From contig VWPU01012286.1 of NCBI GenBank assembly GCA_013398955.1, forward strand, positions 62,001 to 126,000: a stretch of DNA of 64,000 nucleotides, in the 5' to 3' direction. Numbering within the stretch: the stretch's first letter is position 1; each line of letters opens with the position of its first letter. Of this stretch, positions 1 through 12,899 are shown piece after piece. Source of the stretch: Callaeas wilsoni (Eukaryota > Chordata > Aves > Passeriformes > Callaeidae). The notes beneath the pieces are model-generated. The model worked only from the letters and a program-made list of their open reading frames with translations. It was not told where the DNA came from and did no database searches. The position numbers were made by a program, and so were the translations under genes.

Positions 1-110
1 CTCCAACCTGGCCTTGGACACTTCCAGGGATCCAGGGGCAGCCCCAACTTCCCTGGGCACCCTGTGCCAGGGCCTCCCCACCCTCACAAGGGGGGGAATT
101 TTTTCCCAGT
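1..110 (-). mobile_element. CR1 LINE fragment, cut by window edge
   Basis: Contains the blocks CTTGGACACTTCCAGGGATC and CACCCTGTGCCAGGGCCTCC typical of the commonest CR1 type here, read antisense. The 3' end of the element lies left of the window. Homology stops at CCCAGT near 110, where the element is 5'-truncated. No coding potential. Confidence 0.9.
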
Positions 111-1519
111 AAAATTTGTATATAACCTGATTTTTTGGAGAAAGTAAGGATAACGTGATTGCACTTCCTACCTGCGCACCTGGGCAGAGAGAGAGAATGA
201 AATCAGTGTAAAATCATGTCTGTAATATATATTTCGTGTTATGCCGTGATTTGTCGGTGCTTTGGTAGGTGGATAATCCTGAGGTGGAATTTTATGTTTG
301 TTTGTTAGCTTGAATGGGAAGCAACAGTTGGGAATTTCCAGGATTTGCTTTTGCTGAGGGGCAGGTGTGCCATGGGCATCTGAAGCAGAAATCCCAGACC
401 TGTAATTAAGATCCCAGGCAGGGAAGATCCAGCTTTTAAGGCATATCCAGCATTTGCAGATCTGAAATTTGTGGAAGCTCTTTATTGTTAAGAACCACGC
501 AGGGAGCAAGCTTCTGCTGAGGATGACGGAGACGCACGGATTTTTTAGAGCGTGAGTGGGACTTGGATAATTTTTCCAAAGCTCCTCTGGGTTTTATTTA
601 CTATGGATGTGCTGAAAACCCTGAGCACTGCCCAGGAATTTCGAGTGACTGTGCTTTCTGGGAGGAAAAAATGTGGGCCTGCTGACGCTCCCCAGCAAAC
701 CATTTAGGAGATTATCGTCATAGGATTTATAAAAGCTGAAAAAAAACCCACATTCCCTTCCTCTGGTTTGTATTTGCTTGTGCTTTACCCTGTCTCTCCT
801 TCCTCTGCTTGGCTGAAACAGTCACGTGGAAAAGCAGAGAGTGGAAAAATGAAAAGTCGGAGCAGAAAACTGGGGTTTATCGTGGCCTTGGTACGATAAC
901 TTTCTCAATAGGAAGATTAAAGCTGAAGTGTATTTGTAGGCTGATCGTTTTTGCCTTCCTTGTCTCAGCAAGGGTTAGAGATTTGGGAGGATTATTGGAG
1001 ACAAGCTTAGAGTATTTTATGAGAGGAAAAGTACTAAACTGGCAAAAAAAAAAAAAAAAAAAGAATAGATGCCATCATGCCTGCTAGGCACGTCTAATTC
1101 TTTGATAAAATGGATAAAGATTGCAGACTGCAGCAAAAGTTAAAACAGACCATAACATCTCGGGGTCCGCAGGGTTTTTCCTTCTAATTTGCTGTAGAAC
1201 TTAATAAAAAGAATTTGCCTCTTTTATGGCATCAGGCTCTTTATCTGCCACAAATTAAAGCCCAGCGCTTGGGCTTCTGCTTTCTCTGCTCTTAGATACC
1301 AGCTCCCTAAATTTGATAACATGTGGGTTTTATCATTCCGAGATTGGAAATACATCCTGAAGACTGCTGAGAAGTTTTGAGCATGGTCTTCTTTTTCCCC
1401 CATTTTCCATTCAGTTCTTTATACTTGGATTTATAGGCAATAATAACTCGCTCTTTAATGGACAAGGGGATTTATGTGGTTATTTTAAATGAGGTCCTAA
1501 GAGTCCCCACAGTCCCGTG
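111..1519. other. Unique non-coding stretch
   Basis: No repeat or gene recognised apart from the A-run listed separately. Open frames (up to 113 codons) look like chance: no domain and no supporting splice or start context. Confidence 0.6.
1044..1062. repeat. Poly-A run (19 A)
   Basis: Uninterrupted run of 19 adenines. No recognisable retroposed sequence ends at it, so it is a simple homopolymer rather than a proven insertion tail. Confidence 0.95.
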
Positions 1520-1666
1520 GGCTGCCCGGGGCAAGGGTGGAATCCCCATCCATGGAGGGATTTAAAAGCCACATGGATGTGGCACTTGGGGACATGGGTT
1601 AGTGGTGGCCTTGGCAGTGCTTGCTGCCTTGAGATCTTTTCCACTGTTAACAATTCCATGACTCTA
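1520..1666 (+). mobile_element. Old CR1 LINE 3' fragment
   Basis: Sense-strand CR1 3' region of an older type: a GGGCTGCCCGGGGCAAGG block, CATCCATGGAGGGATTTAAA, GGCACTTGGGGACATGGGTT, then GGTGGCCTTGGCAGTG and a degraded terminal octamer region near TCCATGACTCTA. Strongly diverged and short. The same family, in the opposite orientation, is better preserved near 63.1-63.35 kb. Confidence 0.8.
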
Positions 1667-3229
1667 CCTTCTCCTGCCAATTTGATGGACAAAGCAGGAT
1701 CATTCATTACAGTTCCTGATGATATTTTAGGCAGGATAATTGTCATGTCTGTATGGACAGACAGGTTCTAAGGGCTTTTCCCTGCTGAAAAGTATTTTGT
1801 ATGAAGCTCGTGAGCATTTAAAATGCAATTACTTTGGAATAGGTCCCTGTATAAACATTTGGTTCTGTAGTAGTTTATTCTACAAATAATTTTCTTCAAT
1901 TTTCTGTGTATGGTGTCTCTTAATGAGACTTTTAATGGCTTTTACAAAATGATGGCATTCCACATGTTTTCCAGTTTGCTCTTGACTTGACTTCTATTCA
2001 CAACAGAAGTTTTCAAGCCTTAGAATGCAGTGCCATAAATTGGAGAACTGGGTTCTTTTTCTTTACTGTAGCATCCAAATCCCAGCTGTTGAACTTTCTT
2101 GGACAGCTGAGTCTTTTAATATGGATTTGGGAGCTCGAGAAAATATTTCTTTGTGTAAGAATTTTTTGACTGTCTTTATATTTGAGCCCTTGGAAAAGCA
2201 AACACGGTGGAAGAGCCCAGGAGCATCTTGCCCACGTGGTTTTGCTTTCCAGGGAAGCCGTGCGGCTGCTGGAGCAGATGCCAGGGACGGGGTGGGTTCC
2301 TAGGTGATTCCAGGAAGCGTGGGACAGCTCCACCACACGTGGCAGAACTGGGCATGGAGAGAAGGAACGAGTTTTTACTACACGGGCAGTAAAACACTGG
2401 CACAGCTGATTGCCCAGGAGGTGGTGGCTGCCTCATCCCTGCAAGTGTCCAAGGTGTAATTTCAATTAGTTTCTAACTGTTGCTTCTAAAAGCCAATTCT
2501 TGTCTAAATGTCCTTTGATACCCAATAACTTTTCCCTTTGGCGGGAACTCTTAATTCCACGATTAAATGGTCTTTGATTGTGGTCCAGTTAAACTCACGA
2601 CATTGCCTGGGGAGTGTTGGGCAGGTTCCATTTGAGGGGCTCTGGCTTTCCCATTTTGCTCCCTAGATTCTAGGTGTACAGTGGACCTGTGGAATGGTTC
2701 TGGGCTCTGGATGAAGCCCAGCAGAACCCCACTGCAGCTCGCTTTGCTGGTGATTTTCCATGGGTGGCTGCTTTTAGTCGTCTGCCCGTCGGCCAGCTCT
2801 GAATCTGCTCAGCTGCCTTGTTGACACTTATAGTGGTAATTTTTTAATTGGGATGTCATCCTCAAAAGGTTTCCTGGTACACTGCAGCACGTACCTTTAG
2901 CACCTTGGATCTCCTCAGAGGATGAAGTCAGCTGTGCTTGACAAGGCCTATTTTCCATAATGTTGACTGGACTGTCATTAATTTTGCTCCTGTTCTTTTT
3001 AAGACCAGGTCGAGTCTGATTCAGTTTTCCCTTATTTTGTCCAGAGCCCATGTCTGGCAAACTGATTGGTGTTTACTTGGTGTTTTGCCCTCTCCTGATG
3101 TAGCCACGTTGGAAATGTTTGTCTTCCAAATTTTCTCCTGTATTCCAAAAAATTTTGCAAATGAGCCCTTGAGGTCTCTGAAATAGACTCTTGGAGGGCT
3201 CCCTGCTTAAACATCCTGGGCGTCTGGGG
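1667..3229. other. Unique non-coding stretch
   Basis: Mixed-composition DNA with no repeat or gene recognised. Several overlapping short frames at 1.98-2.44 kb occur on both strands at once, which argues for chance openness. Confidence 0.55.
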
Positions 3230-3400
3230 CATCATTCCATACTGGAATGCAGAGCTGGTAGAGACCTTGGAGGACTTTCCAGTCCATTCACCTCCTCGAG
3301 GCAAGCTAAAGTGTCCCTAGAGCATCCTTAATGAATGTGTTTCTAATTTTTCCTTAGAATCTTCCAGTCTCAGAGGTGCCAGCCTACTCAGGAAGCTGGC
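3230..3400 (-). mobile_element. Probable very old CR1 fragment
   Basis: Antisense pieces resemble the CR1 3' end: AGAGACCTTGGAGGACTTTC, CCAGTCCATTC, then CTAGAGCATCCTTAATGAAT. Divergence is high, so the assignment rests on the order of blocks rather than on identity. A different old retroelement is possible. Confidence 0.45.
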
Positions 3401-3454
3401 AGTGAGCACCTAACCAATATGGTTAAAAGCTTTTCCAATATCTTAGGTCTTTTA

Positions 3455-3666
3455 GGAAGCAGTTCTTGGCTGTGAGGGTGGGCAGGCCCTGGCACAGGTT
3501 GCCCAGAGAAGCTGTGGCTGCCCCATCTCTGAAATTGTTCCAGGCCAGACTGAATGGGGCTTGGAGCAACCTGGGATAGTGGAAGGTGTCCTTGCCAGTG
3601 GCAGGGGGTGGAACTGGATGACCTTTAAGGTCCCTTCCAGTCCAAGCCATGCTGGGATTTGGTGAT
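3455..3666 (+). mobile_element. CR1 LINE 3' fragment
   Basis: Sense CR1: GGCTGTGAGGGTGGGCAGGC, GCCCTGGCACAGGTTGCCCA, GCTTGGAGCAACCTGGGATA, GGTCCCTTCCAGTCCAAGCC and a weak terminal octamer. It runs from the end of ORF2 into the 3' UTR and is truncated at both the 5' end and the tail. It follows the older, oppositely oriented fragment by about 55 bp. Confidence 0.92.
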
Positions 3667-4446
3667 GTCTGAGACACGAAGATACTTTGCTTTGCAGTGC
3701 AGAATAACCCATCCCCTTGCTTCTGCTGTCACTGATGGGAGCATGTTACATCCTCCTCCAGTTTGTTTTCCTCTAGGCTGGCAAGGTCCTTTAATGTGTT
3801 CTTATGGATCATTTTGTATCCAGATCTCTTTATTATTTCCTCAGCTTTCATCTGTACTCTGGTGTGTTTACTTCTCTCTCTCCTCAGACTTGGCACTGCG
3901 TGGCCTTGTCAGCATTGTATAAAACAAAATAATGCTGGTTTCCACATGGCACTCTTAAAACAATCTGAAGTGCCTTTTTTTTTTTTTTCATTTTTTTTGG
4001 CAATTCCATTGTATTGTTGACGTTTTACTTGTGATCCCATATCCCCTCAGGTTTGTTTTCTCCTGTCCATCAGCCCAGCTGGGAATTCTTCACCTGCACA
4101 ATGTACACTGCTCTTGCACTTGTCTTTATTGGGTTTCACCAGGCTATTTTGGTTTGACACAGTTTGGTCTTGACTCATCCATGTTGTTTCATTTTGGCTG
4201 TATCCTGTAATTGCTTCTGTATAAATTGTTAAATAATCTTTCTGGTATCTTCCCATTGATTATGAGGGGAGTTCAATCTCTGATTTGCCTCAGAAGCTTT
4301 TTCAAACTTCGCTCTGGAGCTGTTTCCTTTTTGATCCCAAAAGGACTTTGCAACTCCGTGAATGGATCATCTATATGCAAATTCCTTAATTTTTCCTCTG
4401 CTGCGTTGTATTTGTGGAAAACCAAGTGATGCCAATTTTCATTACA
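3667..4446. other. Unique non-coding stretch with T-runs
   Basis: T-rich sequence with a 14-T run at 3975-3988 followed by an 8-T run at 3991-3998. No gene or other repeat recognised. Confidence 0.6.
3975..3998. repeat. Poly-T runs
   Basis: Fourteen T, then CA, then eight T. Simple homopolymer with no identifiable retroposed body on either side. Confidence 0.9.
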
Positions 4447-4505
4447 GTTGGACTCAACGTCTTAAAGGTCTTTTCCAACCCAAATGATTCTATGAGCCTG
4501 TGATT
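4447..4505 (+). mobile_element. CR1 LINE extreme 3' end
   Basis: Contains CTTAAAGGTCTTTTCCAACC followed by the CR1 terminal octamer family (GATTCTATGA, then CCTGTGATTA). Only the last ~55 bp of the element were inserted or survive. Confidence 0.85.
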
Positions 4506-7500
4506 ATGTTGATATTTCGTTAAGATGATAACTAAAAGGTACAAATGTCATACAGGTTAAAATCAATTATTGAAATCAAGGCATTTTGCAGTCTTGATTG
4601 AATTACGAGACTTGGATATATTTAAATACAAGCCTGTTCTTCTTCTGCCCTGTCAAGGCTTCCAGTCCGGTGATTTCTGCAACTTTATTGCTCCTAACAA
4701 GGCCCAAATCAGTTACTTGGTGTAACAAATCGTCACCTGTGATTTTGGAAAGCTAATCTCTTGTAATTACTTGTTGCAGAGAGTTTCTCCTGTCTCCTCT
4801 GTAATCCCACGTGGGTTTTTTTCCCCAGTATGGACTCGCGTACCTGTCTCGGTGTTTCCCAGAACCTGCTCCTGGCTTCACCCATTAAAACGCACCAAGT
4901 TTCTGCCCTGGAAATTCAGTTTTCCTGCAGTGTTGGTAACTGTCAGAGAGGTGAGCCTTCCACCTTTTTTTAGGGCTACATTGCAGCCGTCTCTTCCTTT
5001 CATATCTGAACACCACGGGACTAATGATTTTCAAGTCCAGTCACATGCTCATTTTTTTCTTTCTGCTGGCCAGGATTTCATTCGTTCTTGCTTCTTATCC
5101 AGACTCCCTGCATCCATATATAGCAACAGAAAATTCATTTTTTGTATGAACGCTCTTGTCTGACTTTGTGCCTCATTTCCCCTTCTAAGTGTCCTTCTCC
5201 TGTGTTCAGCTTGTGCCTTTCCTGGATGCATCAGCAGTTTCATCTGGGAAGGTGTCTTATTAGTTGGAAAGATGCTGGCTGTGCAATTCGCCATCTCTCC
5301 CTTCCCTCCAACATCGCTCCATCACTCAAATCCAAATATTCTCTCATCAGTCGTGCAGCCTTGTTCAGTTCCATGATTTTTTGGGGGCCTTCTCTCGCAT
5401 CTGGTACCGGATGCATCTTTGAGCTCTGGGATCGACAGCCTGTCGGTGCGCGAGGAGACTGCGGGTGCAGTGTGGAGCAAACAGCGCTGGCATTTTGAGG
5501 CGCTGGTTTGCAAGAGGAATTCGCAGCTTGCAATTCCTGCCTCTCCCTGAGCTCCGGGCTCGGCAAAAGCCGCTGTCCTGCTTGGAAGCAGATTCCTGCT
5601 GGTTGGAGAGGCAGCTCCTACCAGCTCCTGCTCGGCTTCTCTTGGCACCCTCAAGCCAGCGGGAAGGAAGAGCCTGGCATGGCACCGCGTGAAGATTGCC
5701 AAACCTTGGCTTAGACTTTCCCTTGGAGTTCTTTTCCAGGATCCCTGAAATCTTTCCTCACCTGGTTGGTTCCAGCTGACGCCGTCGCTGCTCCCAGCAG
5801 GCGCAGTTACTTCTTGTGACCGCGGTGATCAGCCAGTATTGGTGCTCGTCTGTGGGAAGAGGAAATCCATGGCAGCCAGGTATTTCTTGGAGGCAGTCGT
5901 GCTGATCCACAAAGCATGTTTGCAGAGGCTGGTTTTTCTGAACACAGGCTGGAGAAAGCAGCAGGAAACCATTTTTCTCCATAATCCAAGGTCCTTTTTT
6001 CCTGCCAGCGCTAAATAGGCACGTAGACTTTAGTGTGACTTTCACTGTGGGTGTTTCCCTGGATGTCCTTGACTTTCTCCTGCTTTCCTGATGCTCTTCA
6101 CTGGCGTTCCTGGCACTTGACTTGTGAATTCCCTGCTGTTCCCTGCAGTTTGTGTATTTTCCCCTTCTCCCAACACAAAGCCTGACGTTTGTGTTCAGCC
6201 CTTGGGAAGCTTTATTTCCTCTGTTTGCGGCCAGTGTTGCTGGCTTTAACCAAATTCCACGTAACAGAATTATCTTCAGTGGAGATTTTTTTGGGATGGA
6301 TTTTCAGCCTCGTGCTGAACTTCTTCATTCAGGGGAGATCTCCCCACCAGAGAACCCAAATCTCCAACCTCTTGTGTAGTGGCTTGCCATTTGCTAGGGG
6401 TGAACGATGGTCTCGTGATCCGATGGTGGAAGACTCGCATCTGCTGCTTTCCATGCCCCAAATTTCCCTCTAGTTCCCAAACTGCATGAGCAGTGCCTCA
6501 GTTTCCCACTTGGAATGGGGCAAAAAGGGTTGGTGATGTCTGTACTTGCTGAGATAGATAAATGACACATTGGAAGATGCTACAGTGACAACTTCCCCCC
6601 TTCTCTGCCACCTGAAGGAATGGGAAAGTTGCGGACTCTCTGTGGTTGGGCTCCTTTACTGTGCCCTTTAACTTTATGTAAAGTTTTATACAGCTTTCAG
6701 AGCCAATTGATTCCTGCCACATGGAAATGTCTCTCGTGTGACATCAGGGCCGTGGGGACAGTTCTGGTGTCGCCCTCGCTCAGGTTTGCAGTTCAAGCTG
6801 CTGCCTTTGATCTGTGAGAGCCTTGATTTGAATCTTCTCTCCGTGTGAGACCTCTCTCCCCAGGACTGAGCTGGCAGTCAGGATTAGCTGGGCTTTACTT
6901 CGTTGACAATCTTGTTTTCAAATCTGAAAGGACCTCAGCAGAGTTTTCTCCTGGGGCAGGGAGGGCATTGATTCTGGAATATGTTTTTCTTGGTGTTATC
7001 AGGATTTTCTGGCTATCAGGATAAGCCATGGGGCTTATGGATCATGGAGTTTTCTTCCTGGAGGAAGTTGTGTCTTCAGTTTAGGTTAGGTTTTGCCTGA
7101 GCTTCCTATGATTTTTACCTTTTTATGATTTTTAAAAATATTTTTTCATGTTTCTTGCCTTCTGTGGGTGTTTATATTTACCCAAATATAGTGGGAAGAA
7201 CACTGGGTGAAACAATCTCTTATTTTTTGGCTTTTGGTTTCCGCCTGCCCTCTGGAGTTACCGGCAGGGTTCCAGGAACATGGGCTGGCCTGAGGGAGGA
7301 GAAAACAGGGCAGTGTTTCTTTTCCTGCCTCAAGGTAGACACCAGGAACTGTTGTCCTTTTAGGGATGCTGCCATTAAGTAAAGAGGGAGCGGGAAAAAA
7401 CCCAGATACTAAATTTACTTGAGTTGTGTTCTCATGAAGATGCTTAGCTGGATATCAGTACTGTCTGCAAATCTTTTTATATTGAAATAATTTAATGGGA

Positions 7501-9093
7501 GTATCCATTTTAAAGTTGCTGGGGAGTATCCAGAGTCTATTCCTGGTACGGAGAGCGGAAATCTGTTTTAATTGGAGCAGTTTTCTGGGAGTCGTGTTTC
7601 CTGCCAGAGTGGTAACAGTAGGAAGGATCAGCAGCATGAGAGGTTATAAAACCCCCAGGCATTTTACATTCGTTTCAAGTAGCTGGATACAGTAAGAAAC
7701 CACAAAAACTGGGCAAACAGAGACTCTGCACAGAGAATTCAGAGACTCTGTTTTAAACCTTCCCAAAAAGCACCTGAATCCATGGGGACACAGTTCCTGA
7801 GTTCCCTTCTGTGTTTGTTTTACTGAGTGGCTCATACTCAGAGAGCGGATAAAAATCCACTGCTGCCACAAATAGCACTCGAGATTTTGGTGCTGATTAT
7901 AATTAACCCTGATGGTTTCTGCCTGATTTGGTTCATTTTTGTATTTGTAGGCAACACACAGGAGTGCAGGAACAAACCCAATTAACACTGCAAGGTGAAG
8001 CCAAAGTGTTATCAGATAACCCAGGGAAGTTAGAGAGCTGGAAGCCTTTAAAAATAGTTTTTTCAAGATAACTGTGTCTCTCTAATTTCAGAAGAAAAAA
8101 GTGTGTAGGTACCTTATTTTTAAAGCCAGTTTTGTTTCCCAAAATGCCTGGAAAATCGAGCTGATCCATTAAAATTGCTGTTCCCTCAGTGTTTCATCTT
8201 AGAGGGATTCTTCTACACAGGGATAATTTATTGCTGCTTGACAGTGTGTCCGTAATACACATTATTAGCAAACTCCCAGAATTTTGTTCTCACATGCTAA
8301 AATAAAGTGGAAAACGAAAATTTTTTGTTTCATGTCCATCATCCCAGATTATCTGAGATTTATTTCTGAATACAATCTTTACAGAGTAGGTGAGAAGCCA
8401 TCATTAGAGGTTAAAGACATCATTGTGTTCTTATGTGGATTTTCACCTTGGGTTATTTAGTTCCTCAAAACTTTTGTGTCTTTAAATCAATAGATCAGGA
8501 AAGTTGTGAAAATCCATTTTTCAAAGGTTGTTGATTTCAGTTTACCCATGCAGGATTCTGCCTTTTCTACAATAAACATCTCTTAAAGCTGGTTTTTTGT
8601 AAGAACACCCAGAGACAGCCAAACCCCAATGAATAAAGGGGTGCTTAAAGACTTGAACTCAGCCCTGTTAGAGCAGATCTGCTTTCTGCTTACAGTCACA
8701 TTAATACCAACTTAATTTTAAGTTAATAATGCCTAAATAGGTTGCTAGTTTTTGTCATCACTAGGAAATTAAATCGAGCTGACTGTGCTTAAATTACTGG
8801 TTTTGGTTAAGTAGCTCAAAGCAGAGCAGCAGCACTGAGAACTCACCCTGGTCCTGCCTTCCTGCAGACCTGGTGCCCTGCCGAAAGCTCTGGGATGCAT
8901 CCAGGGAAGCTCTTGTTTAAATCGTGACCTGGGAGGCATGTTAGTACCGAGTGATACTCTGATGGAGAAAATTGGCAGGATGTTAGCAAATAAATATTGT
9001 ATTAATCATATTAAAAATGGGTTCTTGTGGTCACATGGATGGGTTTTAAAAGGGTTTCAATGAACTAACAGTGGATGCAACAGGATTTTGGGA
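4506..9093. other. Long repeat-poor non-coding stretch
   Basis: About 4.6 kb with no CR1 recognised. A moderately CpG-rich patch lies at 5405-5580 and a short inverted repeat at 7021-7038. Overlapping frames on both strands at 5.2-5.7 kb reflect the GC-rich patch, not a gene. A/T-rich sequence dominates 7.4-9.0 kb. Confidence 0.55.
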
Positions 9094-9160
9094 GCCTGGA
9101 GAGGAGAAGGCTCCAGGGAGATCTTAGAGCACCTTCCAGTGCCTAAAGGGGCTCTGAGAG
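9094..9160 (+). mobile_element. Internal CR1 fragment
   Basis: GCCTGGAGAGGAGAAGGCTC, then a degraded CAGGGAGATCTTAGAGC, CCTTCCAGTGCCTAAAGGGG. This is the ORF2-end block (the ELGVLTWRGEGSRE-like frame in better copies) without the 3' UTR, so it is truncated at both ends. Confidence 0.8.
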
Positions 9161-10085
9161 TTGTGTTATGAGCAGTGGTGCTGAAAGGGATTATGGAGCA
9201 GGTGGGTGTAAACACCAGCAGCAATGCTGTAGCAAAAAAGGCAATTTAAATTTTTTTAAAAAATTTTTAGGTGTATGAGCAAGAAAATACTTAGAAGAGA
9301 ACAGATTTCATTTCTGTATTTGGCGCTTGTGACTTTCCTGTGTATGATTTCCATTTCAACGTCCTGAAATAGCTCCTGGATAAGTTATAGGGGAACGTAA
9401 GAAACGCAAAAATAGTGTGAGGACTAGAAGAAACACACACAGAGAAGCACAGAGCTAAGTCTGGTTGGGTTATCAGAGGGAGCATCTGACTGCAGGAGCA
9501 TCCCAGAGAAAATTCCAGGCACCAAGTGCCCTCCCATGCATCCAAGGAAGCTGGTGTGTTAAAGGGGGAACCCTTTAAAGGTGGACTGCCCATTGTAAGG
9601 AGTGATCCAAGGAGAAGAGCCCTTCTCATCTCTAAAATTGATGACTTTTCTTTTAAAACTGCAGAGACTAGTGCAAGGTGTGTTCTTGTCAAGGATTAGG
9701 CTGGTTGTGGGTGACGTTAAAATGGATGAAACTATGAGGAGTATTTTCTTCCCAGGCAGAAAGAATCGCAGGAAGGCACCAGGCACCGTTAACCCCTGGC
9801 TGTGGCACAGGGGTTGTGTGAGGGGGTGATGGAGTTTGCTGACTGAGACATTAGTTTTTATTTAATGGGCCAACCTTTGCATTAAAATTACCACCTCGTT
9901 CTAGTTAAAAATTTCTGTGGAGGATGGCACTGTGGGAAGGGGGGGTTTGGGATACAGCTCAAATTAACTGGAGCTGGAGACAAGCCTGAAAATGTTGTGG
10001 AGCACAGGGTGAATATGGGAATGGAATTGGATTGAGAGTGAAGGTTAAAAAGGTTTATATTTATATGATAAATGTATTCCCCTCT
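9161..10085. other. Unique non-coding stretch
   Basis: Contains an A/T palindromic block near 9244-9270 (T7 followed by A6 and T5). No gene recognised; the 133-codon minus-strand frame at 9291-9692 has no recognisable domain. Confidence 0.55.
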
Positions 10086-10460
10086 ATAGAACCACAGAAT
10101 TGTTAAGATTGGAAAAGCCTTCCAAGACCATGGAGTCCAACCATCCCTCACCACTGCCAAGGCTACCATTGACCTATGTCCCCAGGTGCCACATCCGCAA
10201 AGCTTTGAAATCCCTCCAGGGATGGGGACTCACCACTGCCCTCAGCAGCTGTGCCAGAGCTGGACAACCCTTTCCAGGAGGGAATTTTCACAATACCAAC
10301 CTAGACCTGCCCTGGCACAACCTGGGGCTGTTTCATCTTGTCCTGTCCCTGTTCCCTGGGAGCAGAGCCCAGCCTCACCTGGCTCCACTCTCCTGTTAGG
10401 AAGTTGTGGAGAGCCAGAAGGTCCCCTCGAGCTTCCTTTTCTCCCCAGCTCCCTCATTAT
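10086..10460 (-). mobile_element. CR1 LINE 3' fragment, older type
   Basis: Antisense copy starting at the octamer tail (ATAGAACCACAGAATTG), then AAGATTGGAAAAGCCTTCCA, GTGCCACATCCGCAAAGC, CTCCAGGGATGGGGACTC, CACAACCTGGGGCTG and the CTTCCTTTTCTCCCCAGCTC block. Well-preserved order, moderate divergence, about 375 bp, 5'-truncated inside ORF2. Confidence 0.93.
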
Positions 10461-12899
10461 ATGAAGGAATCTCTCAAAGCTGTGAAATACCTGTGGGAAC
10501 CTGGCCTGCTTGGGAATGTGATGATGTGGTGGGTGGTGTCTGGAGGGTCTCCACATAGGACCATTTGAAGGAGGGATTTATGCAGTGCAGCCACCGCTGT
10601 AATTGCTGTATGCACACCATATATAAACTTCCTTTCTCCCCAAATCCATCCCATCCCAAGTGTTCACCTCTGGCTGCTGTGTGCTGGGAAAATAACTTAG
10701 GGAACTGTATAAAATGGAGTTTCAAGTGCGCGTCAACACCAGGTAAAACGATGCAGCAAGACAAAGCCGCTATTGAAATCCTCTGCCTCCAGGTGATGTA
10801 TTGTAGTACCTGGATGTCTCCAGGTGATCCCTTGTGCTCCTGGAAGCCAGGCTTCACCAAGGGACGGCTGGACACTATTCATGGCATTTCCAGAAAAAGT
10901 GCCACGTGCGTTGATCAGTCTTTGTCTGCATCTAAAACTCATCCCTGCCGGTTCTGCCTCGCCATCAGAACTCCTGGCCTGACTGATGTTTGAAGTGATC
11001 TAAGGATACCTCAGATGTATTGTCAAGGGACTCAGTGCTAAATAAATTATAGGAAAGATGAGATCCTAGCGAGCATTTGGATAACATAAGCAAGATTAAT
11101 GGTTTGGAGCCTGTTTTCTGAACAGTGGGACGGGATTGATCAAAGAGAAAAAATCGTCTCAGTGGCTCCTTTGTAGCGAAACTTTCAAGAGCTGAAAATG
11201 AGCAGCTGAAGTAAGAAATGCAGAGCTTAGGGAAGAACCTTGTGATGAAAAACTAGGGTGGGAGGTTATGAAAGTACAGGTTGACAGCTCTGTCCTCTTT
11301 ATCAACCTTTCCCCATAGGGATCTGCTGTAGATGATTTTGGACAGGCTGCTGTAGCCTGGATAGGTACTTTGAAATTTTTTTACAACATTTTTTAAAAAT
11401 CAAAGACTTTTATTGTACTGTGAATAAGATTTGAGTTTCTAGAAAGCTGGTTTCTTCTGCTGTCTGGGGAAAAAAGAGCTGAAGAGGTGGAAGGCTGATC
11501 TCCCAGGGAAGGTGACTGTGCCTGAGGATCTGGGAAGAAAGGCAAGGGCAGATTTTCACATGCCTCACTCCCTGCCAGTAATGTTTCTTGCAATTCCTGC
11601 TCCTTAAGTCAGAATTTAGGACTTTGTTTCCGTACTTGATTCTCAGGGGAAGAAATTTAGAATTTCCCCGTGTTTGAGTGTTGCACCCAGATGTGGTGGT
11701 CTGGTAGGGAGGGGGAAGGACGAGGCTGGAAATGAGCAGGGGAGCTTAGGGACACAGGAGTGCTCAGAGCTCATGGAATATCCTGGATTGGAACGCAGGG
11801 CAACCAAATTTTTGGATACAAAACACTCAGATAAGGTCTGAACTTCCCTTGCTCTCAGAAGAGTCAGACCCATTCCAGGGCTGAAATCCGTGACATTCAG
11901 AACAAGTGAGGCACCAAAGGTAGAAGACTGTGGCTTGAATAATTCCGACAGAATCGAGTTGGAATGTCACTGAAACCAAGCAGTGGGAAATGGGAGATAA
12001 AGGTTATCAAAGTTGTCCACACCAGCCCCAACGACCACACAATTTTCCATACAGTTCTGTAAAATGGCCCTGCGTGTTTAATGCATTGAAGGACACACGT
12101 CCACTTTGCTTAGCTGAAGAAATTAGGGTACAAAACTGCTGCCCTTGAGGGAAATGTCATTTTTTGCAGTTAAATTTTGCCGTTCCGTTCACTGAAGCGT
12201 GTAAGGATGAGATTTAGGATGATATTCTGCCTTTTTCCAGTATCTTTCTTTAAAAGATGTTGCCCTGACTAATCTAACAGTGGGGATGGGCTTTCATTTA
12301 GCTCAACCCAAATAGCAGAGCTGGTATAAGAATAAACACGAATGTGCTCATTCAATATCAATAGAGGAGATTGATTTTGTAAAAACATTGCAAGGAGAAA
12401 GATGGTTTAAACCCATTTGTTCCATCCCCAGAATAACGATGTGTAAATTGTGATCACTCTTACACTCCAAGTGTCAGTTTTAATTTGAGTCTTTTATAAA
12501 CCACTTGATTGTTGAATATTGCAAAGAAATTTAACGCCCTTGGAAGAAATCAGAAAGAATCCTGCTATTGAGGTAATTAGATACAAATTTGAGTGGGGAT
12601 TTTTTTAATAAAGATTAAATGATCTGTTCAACTGTTTCAGGCCCTACTTGAGATACACACACCTGTGTCTAGCTTGTAGAGCATTTTCCTCATTAATTAA
12701 GAGCACTTTCCTTGTGTTATTACTTAATTGAGTATCACAGGGAACCTGATGAGACAATGAAATGGTCTTAATTGCATACAAACTAAATGCATGTTACTCC
12801 ACATGCTGGAGTGTTCCACGACATGACCCCAGCTTGTCATCGCGCGCTAATGGCCGCGGTGCTTGCTCGGGGGAGAGGGAGCCCTCCTGGAATGAATAC
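10461..12899. other. Repeat-poor non-coding stretch
   Basis: No CR1 or gene recognised in about 2.4 kb. A 142-codon frame at 10565-10993 overlaps frames on the opposite strand and shows no domain. A/T-rich from about 12.1 to 12.8 kb. Confidence 0.55.
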